Shown here piece by piece: positions 16,741 to 25,100 of a stretch of 58,272 nucleotides of DNA (positions are counted from its first letter, which is position 1; each line of letters opens with the position of its first letter). The position numbers and the translations under genes are program-made. Source of the stretch: Fimenecus sp045613065 (lineage in GTDB: Bacteria; Bacillota; Clostridia; Oscillospirales; Acutalibacteraceae); NCBI GenBank assembly GCA_045613065.1, contig JAZLAH010000038.1, forward strand, positions 1-58,272. Direction: 5' to 3'. The notes under the pieces are model-generated. The model worked only from the letters and a program-made list of their open reading frames with translations, searched no databases and was not told where the DNA came from.

Positions 16741-17874
16741 TCAAGGAATAATTATATAACTTTCTGCCTTACTTGACGCTATTTTTTCATAAAATTCCTG
16801 ATTTTCAATAGGATTTTTTATTGTTGGAATAACTTTTACAGTAGAAAAATTATTCTGTGCTTTATCGTTATAAACAAGATAACTGTTTTCAATAAAGGAA
16901 ACAAAATCACTGTTGGTTGGATTTTCAAGTAAAGGAGAACAAATATGTGCAGAGGTGTCGAAAAGTGTTCCTCCCCATTTTTCTGTATTCCCACCATCAG
17001 CACATTCTAACGGGAAACCGAGAATAACAGGTCTTCCACTGGCTGATTTAACAGCCTTTTCAATGAAATTCATAAGAACAAGGTTTCTGTTTAATGTCGT
17101 ATCGTCTGATGTATAAACAGGAACAGCACCTGGTCGTGATTCAGGAAATTGAACAGAATCAAGATAAATACAATCAACACCTAAAGCTGTAACCTCGTTA
17201 ATCACAGATGTTATATATTTTGTAGCTTTACCATTCGTTGGGTCAAGCCATACACGACCACCTGTAATTGCTGAATCGTCAAACCATATTCTTGTTTTTT
17301 CCACATTTTCATAAACATAAGCATTAAGTCTTTGAGGCGCAATTGTGTCTTCAAAACAATAAATTCTGCCAAGAATTAAAAAACCCTTATTTTTAATTCT
17401 TTCAAGTACTGATGAATCAATTTCTACAATCTTTTCTGTACCTGAATATGCCATAAGTTTAGAGTCGTATGTGAGAACACCCTCTTGAGTTTTAAAGTCA
17501 AGCATAACAGAATTGAATCCATTTTCTTTGGCTGTTTCGAGAAAACTAGTAAGTTTACTGACATCATCGAGAATATCGTTGGGAAGATATGTTGCACGGA
17601 CTGTGCCAAGATTATCCGCTGTGACTACAGGGGCTTCTTCGATAACATTATTGTCGAGAGGACGAGTAGAAAGGTTATAACAGAATTTGGCAAAAATGAA
17701 AACACCTGCAAAGAGGCAACACAAAAAGACGCAAAACAGGGCAGTTCTGATGCGTTCTCGTTTTTTTGCTTTTCTACTTTCGTGAATTGGACGTTCACCC
17801 CGACGAGATGGATATTTTTTCTGAAAACCATAATACCCTTTAAGCTGTCGTTGATTGTTTTCGTTTCTTGCCAT
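16741..17874 (-). CDS. Membrane-anchored putative glycoside hydrolase, DUF4015-like
   Basis: A 377-residue protein. A basic cytoplasmic head (residues 1-37) precedes a membrane segment (about 40-62), and the rest is extracytoplasmic. The body looks like the TIM-barrel proteins annotated as DUF4015 putative glycosyl hydrolases. Visible elements are FNSVMLDFKTQEGVLTYDS, ILGRIYCFED, RVWLDPTNGKATKYI and VDCIYLDSVQFPESRPG, with the conserved strand-end aspartates. Activity has not been shown for the family as far as I know. It starts 13 bp after the RnfA-like gene, so it is the fourth gene of that operon. It has a TAAAAGG ribosome site. Confidence 0.78.
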   Translation of the reverse strand: MARNENNQRQLKGYYGFQKKYPSRRGERPIHESRKAKKRERIRTALFCVFLCCLFAGVFIFAKFCYNLSTRPLDNNVIEEAPVVTADNLGTVRATYLPNDILDDVSKLTSFLETAKENGFNSVMLDFKTQEGVLTYDSKLMAYSGTEKIVEIDSSVLERIKNKGFLILGRIYCFEDTIAPQRLNAYVYENVEKTRIWFDDSAITGGRVWLDPTNGKATKYITSVINEVTALGVDCIYLDSVQFPESRPGAVPVYTSDDTTLNRNLVLMNFIEKAVKSASGRPVILGFPLECADGGNTEKWGGTLFDTSAHICSPLLENPTNSDFVSFIENSYLVYNDKAQNNFSTVKVIPTIKNPIENQEFYEKIASSKAESYIIIP

Positions 17875-17887
17875 AAAAAAATACCTT

Positions 17888-18481
17888 TTAAATAAATACT
17901 GATGTACCTGAAATTCCTGTAAATGCTAGTGACAAAATTGCAGTATAAATAAAAATTGCAGGAGTGCCTTTAAAACATTTTGGAATAGATGTGTTAGTAT
18001 CGAGTTTTTTAAGTCCGCTGTTGATGAGAAGTACGGCAATGATATATGCAAGTCCTGCACCAAGTCCTGCACCAATAGATTCAATAACCGTAAATGCAGA
18101 ACGATAGTTGATTAATGGCATTGCAAGAACAAGAGTATTGAATGCTGCAATACCAATTCGTCTTTTTGTTGCAGGTTGAACTTTGCCATAAAGATTTACT
18201 GCTATCATAATTACAATGTAAATTACAAGGAGAATACCAACATAGATAAGTGCATGGACAATCTCACTTCGATTTCTTATGATAGGGAAAAAGTCCACAA
18301 GAACACAAATTGCAGAAGTAGCAGTAGAGAAAATTGTTATAAAAACAGCCATTGGTAATAACTGTCGAGGTTTAGCACTCATTCTAACAGCTTCACTTAA
18401 ACCATATCCACCGTTAAAAATGAGGTTTTGAAATAGCATAACATAAAGAGCTGCAGAAAGAAGGTTTAAAAAGATACTCAT
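17888..18481 (-). CDS. RnfA/RsxA-like membrane protein lacking the Cys ligands
   Basis: A 197-residue six-helix protein that aligns end to end with RnfA. The C-terminus, IPKCFKGTPAIFIYTAILSL, matches the family's PAPFKG-x-IALITAGLMSLAF ending. However, the family's FLGLCPFMG reads IFNGGYGLSEAV here, and TTNCAVLG reads AAFNTLVLA. Both cysteines that hold the membrane [2Fe-2S] cluster are therefore gone. It overlaps the RnfE-like gene by four bases (ATGA). It may keep only the scaffold role of RnfA; see the finding on this module. Confidence 0.83.
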   Translation of the reverse strand: MSIFLNLLSAALYVMLFQNLIFNGGYGLSEAVRMSAKPRQLLPMAVFITIFSTATSAICVLVDFFPIIRNRSEIVHALIYVGILLVIYIVIMIAVNLYGKVQPATKRRIGIAAFNTLVLAMPLINYRSAFTVIESIGAGLGAGLAYIIAVLLINSGLKKLDTNTSIPKCFKGTPAIFIYTAILSLAFTGISGTSVFI

Positions 18482-19404
18482 TTTCCGTCACCTCCGACAT
18501 TTTTATTCTTGTATTCCTCAAGGTCGGAAAGAATATCGGAGAAATCATCCATATATGTTTTGCTGTTTTCATCTTGAATGTCGATTTCATTTACTGGAGA
18601 TTCAATTTCCGTTTTTATAGTGTCTTTTTCCTTTTTCTTACGGACAAGTTTTACTTTTTTCTCTTTTGGATTATAGATTTTGACATTATCCTCTTCACCT
18701 GAGTCTCCATAAGGGTTAAAGTCGTCTTTCATAAGATTTATGAAATTATCACGGAGAGAACGTCTGATTTCAGATGTGTCAAACGCTTTGTTTGGATTTG
18801 CTTCCGGATATTTTACACCTATAAACGCTTTAAGTCCTGCTGCTAAAAATCCCATAAGCAACATTCCACTAAACGGCATTAAAAATGCAGGAAGACTGAA
18901 TGGGATATTAAGGCTATGGCCCCAGATTGTGCCACTAGCCAATAATTCACGTAAGAAACCAACGATAATTGCCACTACACCATAACTTAAGGATGATGAA
19001 ACAGCGTCGATAAGGCTTGTTTTAACATCATTTTTAACTGCAACTCGTTCACAGTGAAGAGCAATAAGTGAGTTGACAGCCATGAGGGGAAGATAGACAC
19101 CAAAGTTCGCAGATACATTTGGGAAAAGTCTGTTTGTCATATACATTATCGGGAAGATAATTGCGACTCCAAAAACGACATAGAGAGCAACTCTCCAATA
19201 TCTACGGACATTTTTAAGGAATTTTGAAGTTAGAACTTCGCAGACTATAAGCTCAACTGCCGTTACGACAGCAAGAAAAACAGCAAGTTTCAAGGAGTGT
19301 GCAATAGCAACAACAGGGCAAAGACCAATTGCCTCAAAAAGCAATGGGTTTTTTACAAGAGCACTATTACGGATTGTCTTAAAGGTTGATGTTTTATTAT
19401 TCAT
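18478..19404 (-). CDS. RnfE-like membrane protein with long charged C-terminal tail
   Basis: A 308-residue protein whose first 195 residues match RnfE/RsxE: NSALVKNPLLFEAIGLCP keeps the first Cys (Cys29). The second family cysteine, in PLI-x-TNC, is serine here (LPLMAVNSLIAL). A charged tail of about 110 residues (KEKKVKLVRKKKEKDT and on) is added and is absent from typical RnfE. I placed the start at ATG 19404, preceded by GGAGGTGACAGCG, rather than at 19437. Its start overlaps the RnfD-like stop. Its partner genes rnfB, rnfC and rnfG are not in the window. Confidence 0.85.
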   Translation of the reverse strand: MNNKTSTFKTIRNSALVKNPLLFEAIGLCPVVAIAHSLKLAVFLAVVTAVELIVCEVLTSKFLKNVRRYWRVALYVVFGVAIIFPIMYMTNRLFPNVSANFGVYLPLMAVNSLIALHCERVAVKNDVKTSLIDAVSSSLSYGVVAIIVGFLRELLASGTIWGHSLNIPFSLPAFLMPFSGMLLMGFLAAGLKAFIGVKYPEANPNKAFDTSEIRRSLRDNFINLMKDDFNPYGDSGEEDNVKIYNPKEKKVKLVRKKKEKDTIKTEIESPVNEIDIQDENSKTYMDDFSDILSDLEEYKNKNVGGDGK

Positions 19405-20554
19405 CGCTGTCACCTCCCATAATGAAAGGTGCTTCACTATTAGTCACTGTATTTTCTTCGGAAAATACAGTTTCAAGATTTTCGCTTTCATAAGAAATCT
19501 TTTCTTCAGTATTATTTTCAATTTCTTCTGTTAATTCAGGAATTTCTACAGTAAATAAATCAGGAATTTCGTTAAGAACTTCTTCAGGAACAACGGAAGG
19601 AACATTCTCAGTTTCTGTATAAGGTTCAAGGTCCTTGATTTGTTTCTTCTCTTTTCTAGTAAGAGGAAGATTATCGAAATAATCTGAAACAGCACAAGCA
19701 ATTACAAAGCCAAAACAAGCACTTTCTTCAAATGGTGCTACATATCGGATAATCATACAGATAATACCACTGGCAAATCCCCAGACTGCTTTTGAAATTG
19801 TTCTTTTAGGTGCAATGATATCTGAAGACATAAAGAAAATCGCACCGAATAAAATCATACCAGAACACAACTCCATTATTACGGAAATAGTTCTGCCTGT
19901 TGAAATTCTTGGGAAAAGTGCTGCCATTACACCAACTGCAAGAATAAAGCAGATAGTTGCCACACCGTCCTTTGGTCTGCGTAATACAAGGAAGATGAGC
20001 ACACCGATAAGTGCCAATATACAGCCCGTTCCCATTGCAGACGGAACATTACCAACAAGAGTTTCTAAAACACCAACAAGGTTTTTGTTGATAGAATTAC
20101 CATAAAGAAGCAATTGTCCCAAGGAATCACCCAATTGAGAGTAGTTGAATATTTCTTCAGGCCAACAGAGTACAGCAAAGCAGAGTGCAGTTGCTGAAGG
20201 AATGAAAGGTGTTTTTTCAGGACTACCAAAAGGTAAAACGCAGACACCCATTGCAAACGATGCAGTTAAAACAGTCATCCACCAAGGTGCTGAAACAGGT
20301 AAAAGTAATGATATGCTCATACCAATTATAAAAGAATGAGGTGATTTTGGTGGAAATTCAGATTGGAGAAATTTTTTACCTATACTTGTAAAAAACAGGC
20401 AGGTAATAATTGATATTGCTGAATTGAATATAGCAATAAAACCGTGGGTAAAAATTGCCACAGCAAAAGGAACGCACAGCATAAGAAGCGTATCTAATGA
20501 TGTTGAACGCTTTGATTCGTCTATTGAGTTTTGAGGCATATTTTTATCTAACAT
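19397..20554 (-). CDS. RnfD-like membrane protein without a visible flavinylation motif
   Basis: A 385-residue protein with about nine membrane segments in residues 25-285, like RnfD/NqrB: HSFIIGMSISLLLPVSAPWW and TPFIPSATALCFAVLCWP match the family's loops. The Ser/Thr-x-Ala-Thr motif, whose Thr carries covalent FMN, should lie after that second segment. It is missing; the region reads NYSQLGDSLGQLLLYGN. An acidic tail of about 85 residues follows (ENVPSVVPEEVLNEIPD and on). It heads the operon D-E-A-DUF4015. No convincing promoter was found upstream in 20555-20655. Confidence 0.82.
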   Translation of the reverse strand: MLDKNMPQNSIDESKRSTSLDTLLMLCVPFAVAIFTHGFIAIFNSAISIITCLFFTSIGKKFLQSEFPPKSPHSFIIGMSISLLLPVSAPWWMTVLTASFAMGVCVLPFGSPEKTPFIPSATALCFAVLCWPEEIFNYSQLGDSLGQLLLYGNSINKNLVGVLETLVGNVPSAMGTGCILALIGVLIFLVLRRPKDGVATICFILAVGVMAALFPRISTGRTISVIMELCSGMILFGAIFFMSSDIIAPKRTISKAVWGFASGIICMIIRYVAPFEESACFGFVIACAVSDYFDNLPLTRKEKKQIKDLEPYTETENVPSVVPEEVLNEIPDLFTVEIPELTEEIENNTEEKISYESENLETVFSEENTVTNSEAPFIMGGDSDE

Positions 20555-20587
20555 AATATATTCCTCACTTTTTCCAATATTTATTTA

Positions 20588-20616
20588 TTGCACACTTCTC
20601 GTCCTTGTAATATTAT
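20588..20616 (+). promoter_or_regulatory. Sigma-A promoter for the mecA-like gene
   Basis: -35 TTGCAC (20588-20593), a 17-bp spacer and -10 TATTAT (20611-20616), 40 bp before the start codon at 20656. Confidence 0.75.
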
Positions 20617-20655
20617 GAAATGAGAACAATTTTGTCATTCAGGGAGGTAACAAAA

Positions 20656-21180
20656 ATGACTTTTGAAACACTTAATGACAATGTAATGCTTATTGAACTT
20701 TCAAGGGAAGAAATGGAAAAACTCCATATTACATATGAATCATTGAATGATAGTAATGAGAAAACACAAATTGCGTTAAAAACACTTTTATCAAAGATAG
20801 ATACAGAAAAAAGGTTTTCAAAAGGTGAAAACGTCCTTGTGGAAGCAATGCCGACAGAAAATGGCGGTTGCTTTTTTATTCTTACATTTACATACAGAAA
20901 GAAAAAACGATATAAAGTAAAAAGAAACGAGTCTTCTTTCATTTTTCGTGCTGAAAATATTAATGATTTTCTCGATTTTATTTCTACTGCAAGAAAAAAT
21001 GCTGAATATCAACAGATTTGTCAGGCGTATAAGTTAAAAAATAACTACTATCTTTATATTCCTGATGATAGTACTAAATTAAATCATCTTGTAACTGAAT
21101 ATGGAGAAAAAACAGAAAATATCTGTCACGAATGGTTAAAAGAACATGGTGAAAACTTAGGTAAAGTTTATTTACAATAG
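20656..21180 (+). CDS. MecA-like adaptor protein
   Basis: A 174-residue protein resembling MecA, the adaptor that delivers ComK and other substrates to ClpCP in Firmicutes. The N-terminus, MTFETLNDNVMLIELSREE, parallels the ME-x-E-x-I-N-x-N-x-x-K opening of MecA. A mid section with an acidic patch (KTLLSKIDTEKRFSKGEN) and a C-terminal alpha/beta domain follow (IFRAENINDFLDFISTARK, and YYLYIPDDS near the end). The length is slightly short against about 218 in Bacillus. I placed the start at ATG 20656 behind GGGAGG, not at 20620. It runs tail to tail into rpe with a 13-bp overlap. Confidence 0.78.
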   Translation: MTFETLNDNVMLIELSREEMEKLHITYESLNDSNEKTQIALKTLLSKIDTEKRFSKGENVLVEAMPTENGGCFFILTFTYRKKKRYKVKRNESSFIFRAENINDFLDFISTARKNAEYQQICQAYKLKNNYYLYIPDDSTKLNHLVTEYGEKTENICHEWLKEHGENLGKVYLQ

Positions 21181-21836
21181 TTTTCTTCTGCAATCTTCTT
21201 AAAATTCTCCATTGTGCCTTTACGGTCAGGACTTGAGAAAAGAGCACTACCTGAAACGAAAACATCAGCACCAGCTTTTGCTGCGATTGAGATTGTGTCT
21301 TCGTTAATACCACCGTCAACCTCGATTTCACATTGGAGTCCACGTTTTTCGATTTCTTTTCTTAATGCAGAAACCTTTGGCATCATATCTTCCATAAAGC
21401 TCTGTCCACCAAAACCAGGCTCAACAGTCATAACGAGCACCATTGAGAGTTTGTCGAGATATGGGAAAATATCCTCAACAGGAGTTTTTGGTTTAACAGA
21501 AAGTGATGCTTTTACGCCATTTGTAAGGATTTTGTCGATTGTTTCGTCAATAGGTGAGTCACATTCTGTATGGAAAGTGATAATATCAGCACCTGCTTTA
21601 CAGAAATCGTCAATATATTTAAGTGGCTCACTTATCATAAGGTGAACATCAAATGGTACATCAGTTGCTTTTTTGATACATTTTACAAGAGGAGCACCTA
21701 ACGTGATGTTTGGAACAAAGTGACCGTCCATAACGTCAATGTGCATATAGTCAGCACCGCAACGCTCCATATCCTTTAATTCTTCTGCCATTTTTCCGTA
21801 ATCGCAAGAAAGGATTGATGGTGAAATTTTCATCAT
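21168..21836 (-). CDS. rpe: Ribulose-phosphate 3-epimerase
   Basis: Interconverts ribulose 5-phosphate and xylulose 5-phosphate in the pentose phosphate pathway. The TIM barrel opens with KISPSILSCDYGKM and shows the HIDVMDGHFVPNITLG motif (metal His and catalytic Asp), MVLVMTVEPGFGGQSF, and EVDGGINEDT with the second catalytic Asp. The 222-residue length is normal. ATG 21836 follows GGAGG by seven bases; a second ATG is immediately after. The last 13 bp overlap the mecA-like gene on the other strand. Confidence 0.96.
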   Translation of the reverse strand: MMKISPSILSCDYGKMAEELKDMERCGADYMHIDVMDGHFVPNITLGAPLVKCIKKATDVPFDVHLMISEPLKYIDDFCKAGADIITFHTECDSPIDETIDKILTNGVKASLSVKPKTPVEDIFPYLDKLSMVLVMTVEPGFGGQSFMEDMMPKVSALRKEIEKRGLQCEIEVDGGINEDTISIAAKAGADVFVSGSALFSSPDRKGTMENFKKIAEENYCK

Positions 21837-21869
21837 AATAACTCCTCCAAAATAAAGTATAATCAATAT

Positions 21870-21898
21870 ATTTTATCATATATTGATTGGAAATACAA
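21870..21898 (-). promoter_or_regulatory. Sigma-A promoter of rpe
   Basis: Minus strand: -35 TTGTAT (21893-21898), a 17-bp spacer, and -10 TAAAAT (21870-21875) with extended TGA. The start codon is at 21836. Confidence 0.7.
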
Positions 21899-21955
21899 TA
21901 TTTAATGTTTTCATTTAATACAGCTTTCAAATTGGGAGGTTATCGAATACCTTTC

Positions 21956-22097
21956 GTAGGGGCTGGCGGGTCTCACCTGCCGGTTCGGTCGGTGCTTCTG
22001 CTTCGCAGAGGTGTCCACTGAACACCCGCACCCTCGACGACCCTAACCAAGTAAACAGTAAAGCCAACATCGGGTCGCTGTGGGCAGCGACCCCTAC
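21956..22097. repeat. 142-bp MITE-like element bounded by inverted GTAGGGG ends
   Basis: The rpe-LRR gap of 325 bp holds a block much richer in G and C than its surroundings. It starts GTAGGGG (21956-21962) and ends CCCCTAC (22091-22097). Inside each end is a palindrome: GGCGGGT/ACCTGCC imperfect (21965-21981), and GGGTCGCTG/CAGCGACCC perfect (22072-22093). Smaller hairpins (TCTGC/GCAGA, GGTGT/ACACC) fill the middle. No ORF is present. A single-palindrome version with the same GTAGGGG start is at 58161. It looks like a small non-autonomous mobile or REP-like element. Confidence 0.65.
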
Positions 22098-22134
22098 ATT
22101 GCGAAGACCCCGACAAATTATAATTTATTGAATA

Positions 22135-22163
22135 TTGAATATATAGTAATTATATGGTAAAAT
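22135..22163 (+). promoter_or_regulatory. Sigma-A promoter for the large LRR protein
   Basis: -35 TTGAAT (22135-22140), a 17-bp spacer, and -10 TAAAAT (22158-22163) within the extended form TGGTAAAAT, 29 bp before the start codon. Confidence 0.7.
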
Positions 22164-22191
22164 ATTTCATCTTGTTTTTGGAGATGGAATA

Positions 22192-25100
22192 ATGAAAAAA
22201 ACGATTATTAAATCATTATCTGTAATGTTAGCAGTAGTGCTTACAATAACAGCTGCACCATTAAGTGGGTTTGTTGGACTCGAACTCCCTGAATGGCTTG
22301 ATTTTTCAATTGTGTCAAAAGCAGCAACATCAGGCACTTGTGGTGCAAATGTCACATGGACTTATGATGAGGAGTCTGGTACTTTAACTATTTCAGGTAC
22401 AGGTGCTATGAAGGAATATTCACATACCAAACGACCATGGGTAAATTTTAAAGATAATATCAAAAATGTCGTTATTGAAAATGGTGTAACAGCAGTTTCT
22501 AACAATGCATTTTATAGCTGTAATAATCTAACAAGTGTTATAATTCCTAATAGTGTAATAACAATTGGTGATTATGCGTTTGAAAGTTGTGATGACCTTG
22601 CAAGTATAACAATCCCAGATAGTGTAACAACAATTGGTCAATATGCATTTTTTAATTGTGATAAGCTAACAAGTATCACAATACCTGACAGCGTAACAAC
22701 AATTGGTGATTGTATATTTTATAGTTGTAACAGTCTTACAACTGTAACACTCCCAAATAGTGTAACAACAATTAATTATAAGATGTTTTCTTATTGTAAT
22801 AACCTTATAAATGTAACAATTGGTGATTGTGTAACAACAATTGGTGAACAGGCATTTTATAATTGTACCAGCCTTACAAGTCTAACAATCCCTGACACTG
22901 TTACAACAATCGGAGATTCTGCATTTTTTGGTTGTTCAAGCCTTACCAGTGTTACATTGGGTAATAGTGTAACGGAAATCGGTAATGGCGCGTTCGGTTC
23001 TTGCGAAAACCTTGAAGAAATTAATATAAAAGATATATATGCGTGGTGTAATATTTACTTTGGTAATAGTAACTCTAATCCTTTAAAATATGCGGAAACA
23101 TTTAAACTTAATGGTGATGTTATTACCGATATAGTCATTCCAGATGGAATAACACAGATCAACAAGTATGCTTTTTATTCTTCCAAAAGCCTTAAAAGTA
23201 TTACAATTCCTGATAGCGTAACAATTATTGGGGATGAAGCGTTTTATTATTGTAAAAATCTTGAAAGTGTTACAATGCGAAATGGATTAACTACAATTAG
23301 TGATAGTGCATTTTCAAAATGCACCAGTCTTACAGACATAATAATCCCAGATAGTGTAACGTTAATTGCTAATAGTGCATTTTATAATTGTTCAAGTCTT
23401 GTCGATGTAGTGCTTTCCTACAATTTAACAACGATAGGAAAATCTGCATTTATGGGATGTGAAAATCTAAAAAACATTGTTATTCCCGATAGTGTAAAAT
23501 CAATTGGTAGTCAGGCTTTTTATGGTTGTAAAAAGCTTGCAAATGCTACTCTTCCTAACGGTTTAACAACGATTAGCGACAGTTTATTTTATTTGTGTGA
23601 AAGTCTTACAAGTATCACAATTCCCGATAGCGTAACAGAAATTAGCGAATATGCATTTAGATATTGTAGAAATCTTTCGAATGTATCAATCGGTAAAGGC
23701 GTAACATCAATTGGTATGAATGCATTTGAGCAATGTATAGCACTTACGAGTATAACAATGGATAATAGTATAATGTCAATTGATACACAAGCGTTTTATA
23801 ATTGTGATAAGATTAAGGAAGTAAATATTACGGATTTATCAGCATGGTGTAGTACAACTTTCATTTCAACCCCTTTAAAAAGTGGTGCTGATTTATTGTT
23901 AAATGGTGAAAAAATTACTTCACTGGAAATTCCAGATAATATTACAAGAATTAATGATTATGCATTTATGTTTTGTAATACCATTACAAGTGTAACAATT
24001 CCAGACAGTGTAACATCAATTGGAAATCATGCATTTGATAGCTGTAAAAATCTAACAAGTGTAACAATTCCTAACAGTGTAACAACAATTGGTGATAGTG
24101 CGTTTGAGGATTGTTCAAACCTTACAAATGTTACGATCCCTAACAGTGTGACAACAATTGGTGAAGAGGCGTTTTATGGTTGTACCCGCATTACAAGTAT
24201 GATAATCCCTGACAGTGTAACAACAATTGGTGTGCGTGCATTCATGCACTGTGGTAGCCTTACAAACATCAAAATTTCTAATAGTGTAACAATAATTAGC
24301 GGTGCTACATTTTCTTATTGTAATAGCCTTAAAAATGTAGTAATTCCAGACAGTGTGACAACAATTGGTAATTCTGCTTTTTCTAATTCAGGTATTACAA
24401 GTATAACAATCCCCGATAGTGTAACAGTAATTGACAATTATGCATTTAACCGTTGTTACAAACTTACAAATGTGATAATTTCAAGCAGTGTAACAACAAT
24501 TGGTAAATATGCATTTTCTGATTGTGATAAGCTAACAAGTATCACAATACCTGACAGCGTAACAACAATTGGTGATAGTGCGTTTGAGGATTGTTCAAAC
24601 CTTACAACTGTAACAATCCCCGATAGTGTAACATCAATTGGTTTAAACGCATTTGGTAAAACAGGAAATCTGACAAGCATCACTGTGGATAATAATAATC
24701 AGTATTACTCAAATGATGAATATGGAGTATTGTTTAATAAAGATAAGACAACTCTTATCAAATATCCCGTTTCTGGGACAGAAACAAATTATATAATTCC
24801 TGATGGTGTAACAACAATTTCAGAAAATGCTTTTGATAATTGCGATAAGCTAACAAGCATCATAATTCCTAATAGTGTAGTTTTGATTAGTAGTTATGCA
24901 TTTTATGACTGCGATGGGTTGAATAATATTGTAATTCCAGATAGTGTAACGACACTTGGAGATCATATTTTTTCTTATTGTGATAATATTGAAAATGCAA
25001 CAATGGGTAATGGAATAACGACATGTGGTAGTCATACGTTTTATGATTGTAAAAAGTTTAAAAACGTTACACTAAGTAAGAATTTAAAAGAAATCAGTAC

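Noticed and set aside
17888..20554. A working Rnf ferredoxin:NAD oxidoreductase
   Set aside because: Subunits B, C and G are absent here and most visible cofactor ligands in A, D and E are lost.
21901..22191. A riboswitch upstream of the LRR gene
   Set aside because: The structured part is explained by paired GTAGGGG palindromes that lie upstream of the promoter at 22135-22163, so it would not be in the transcript.
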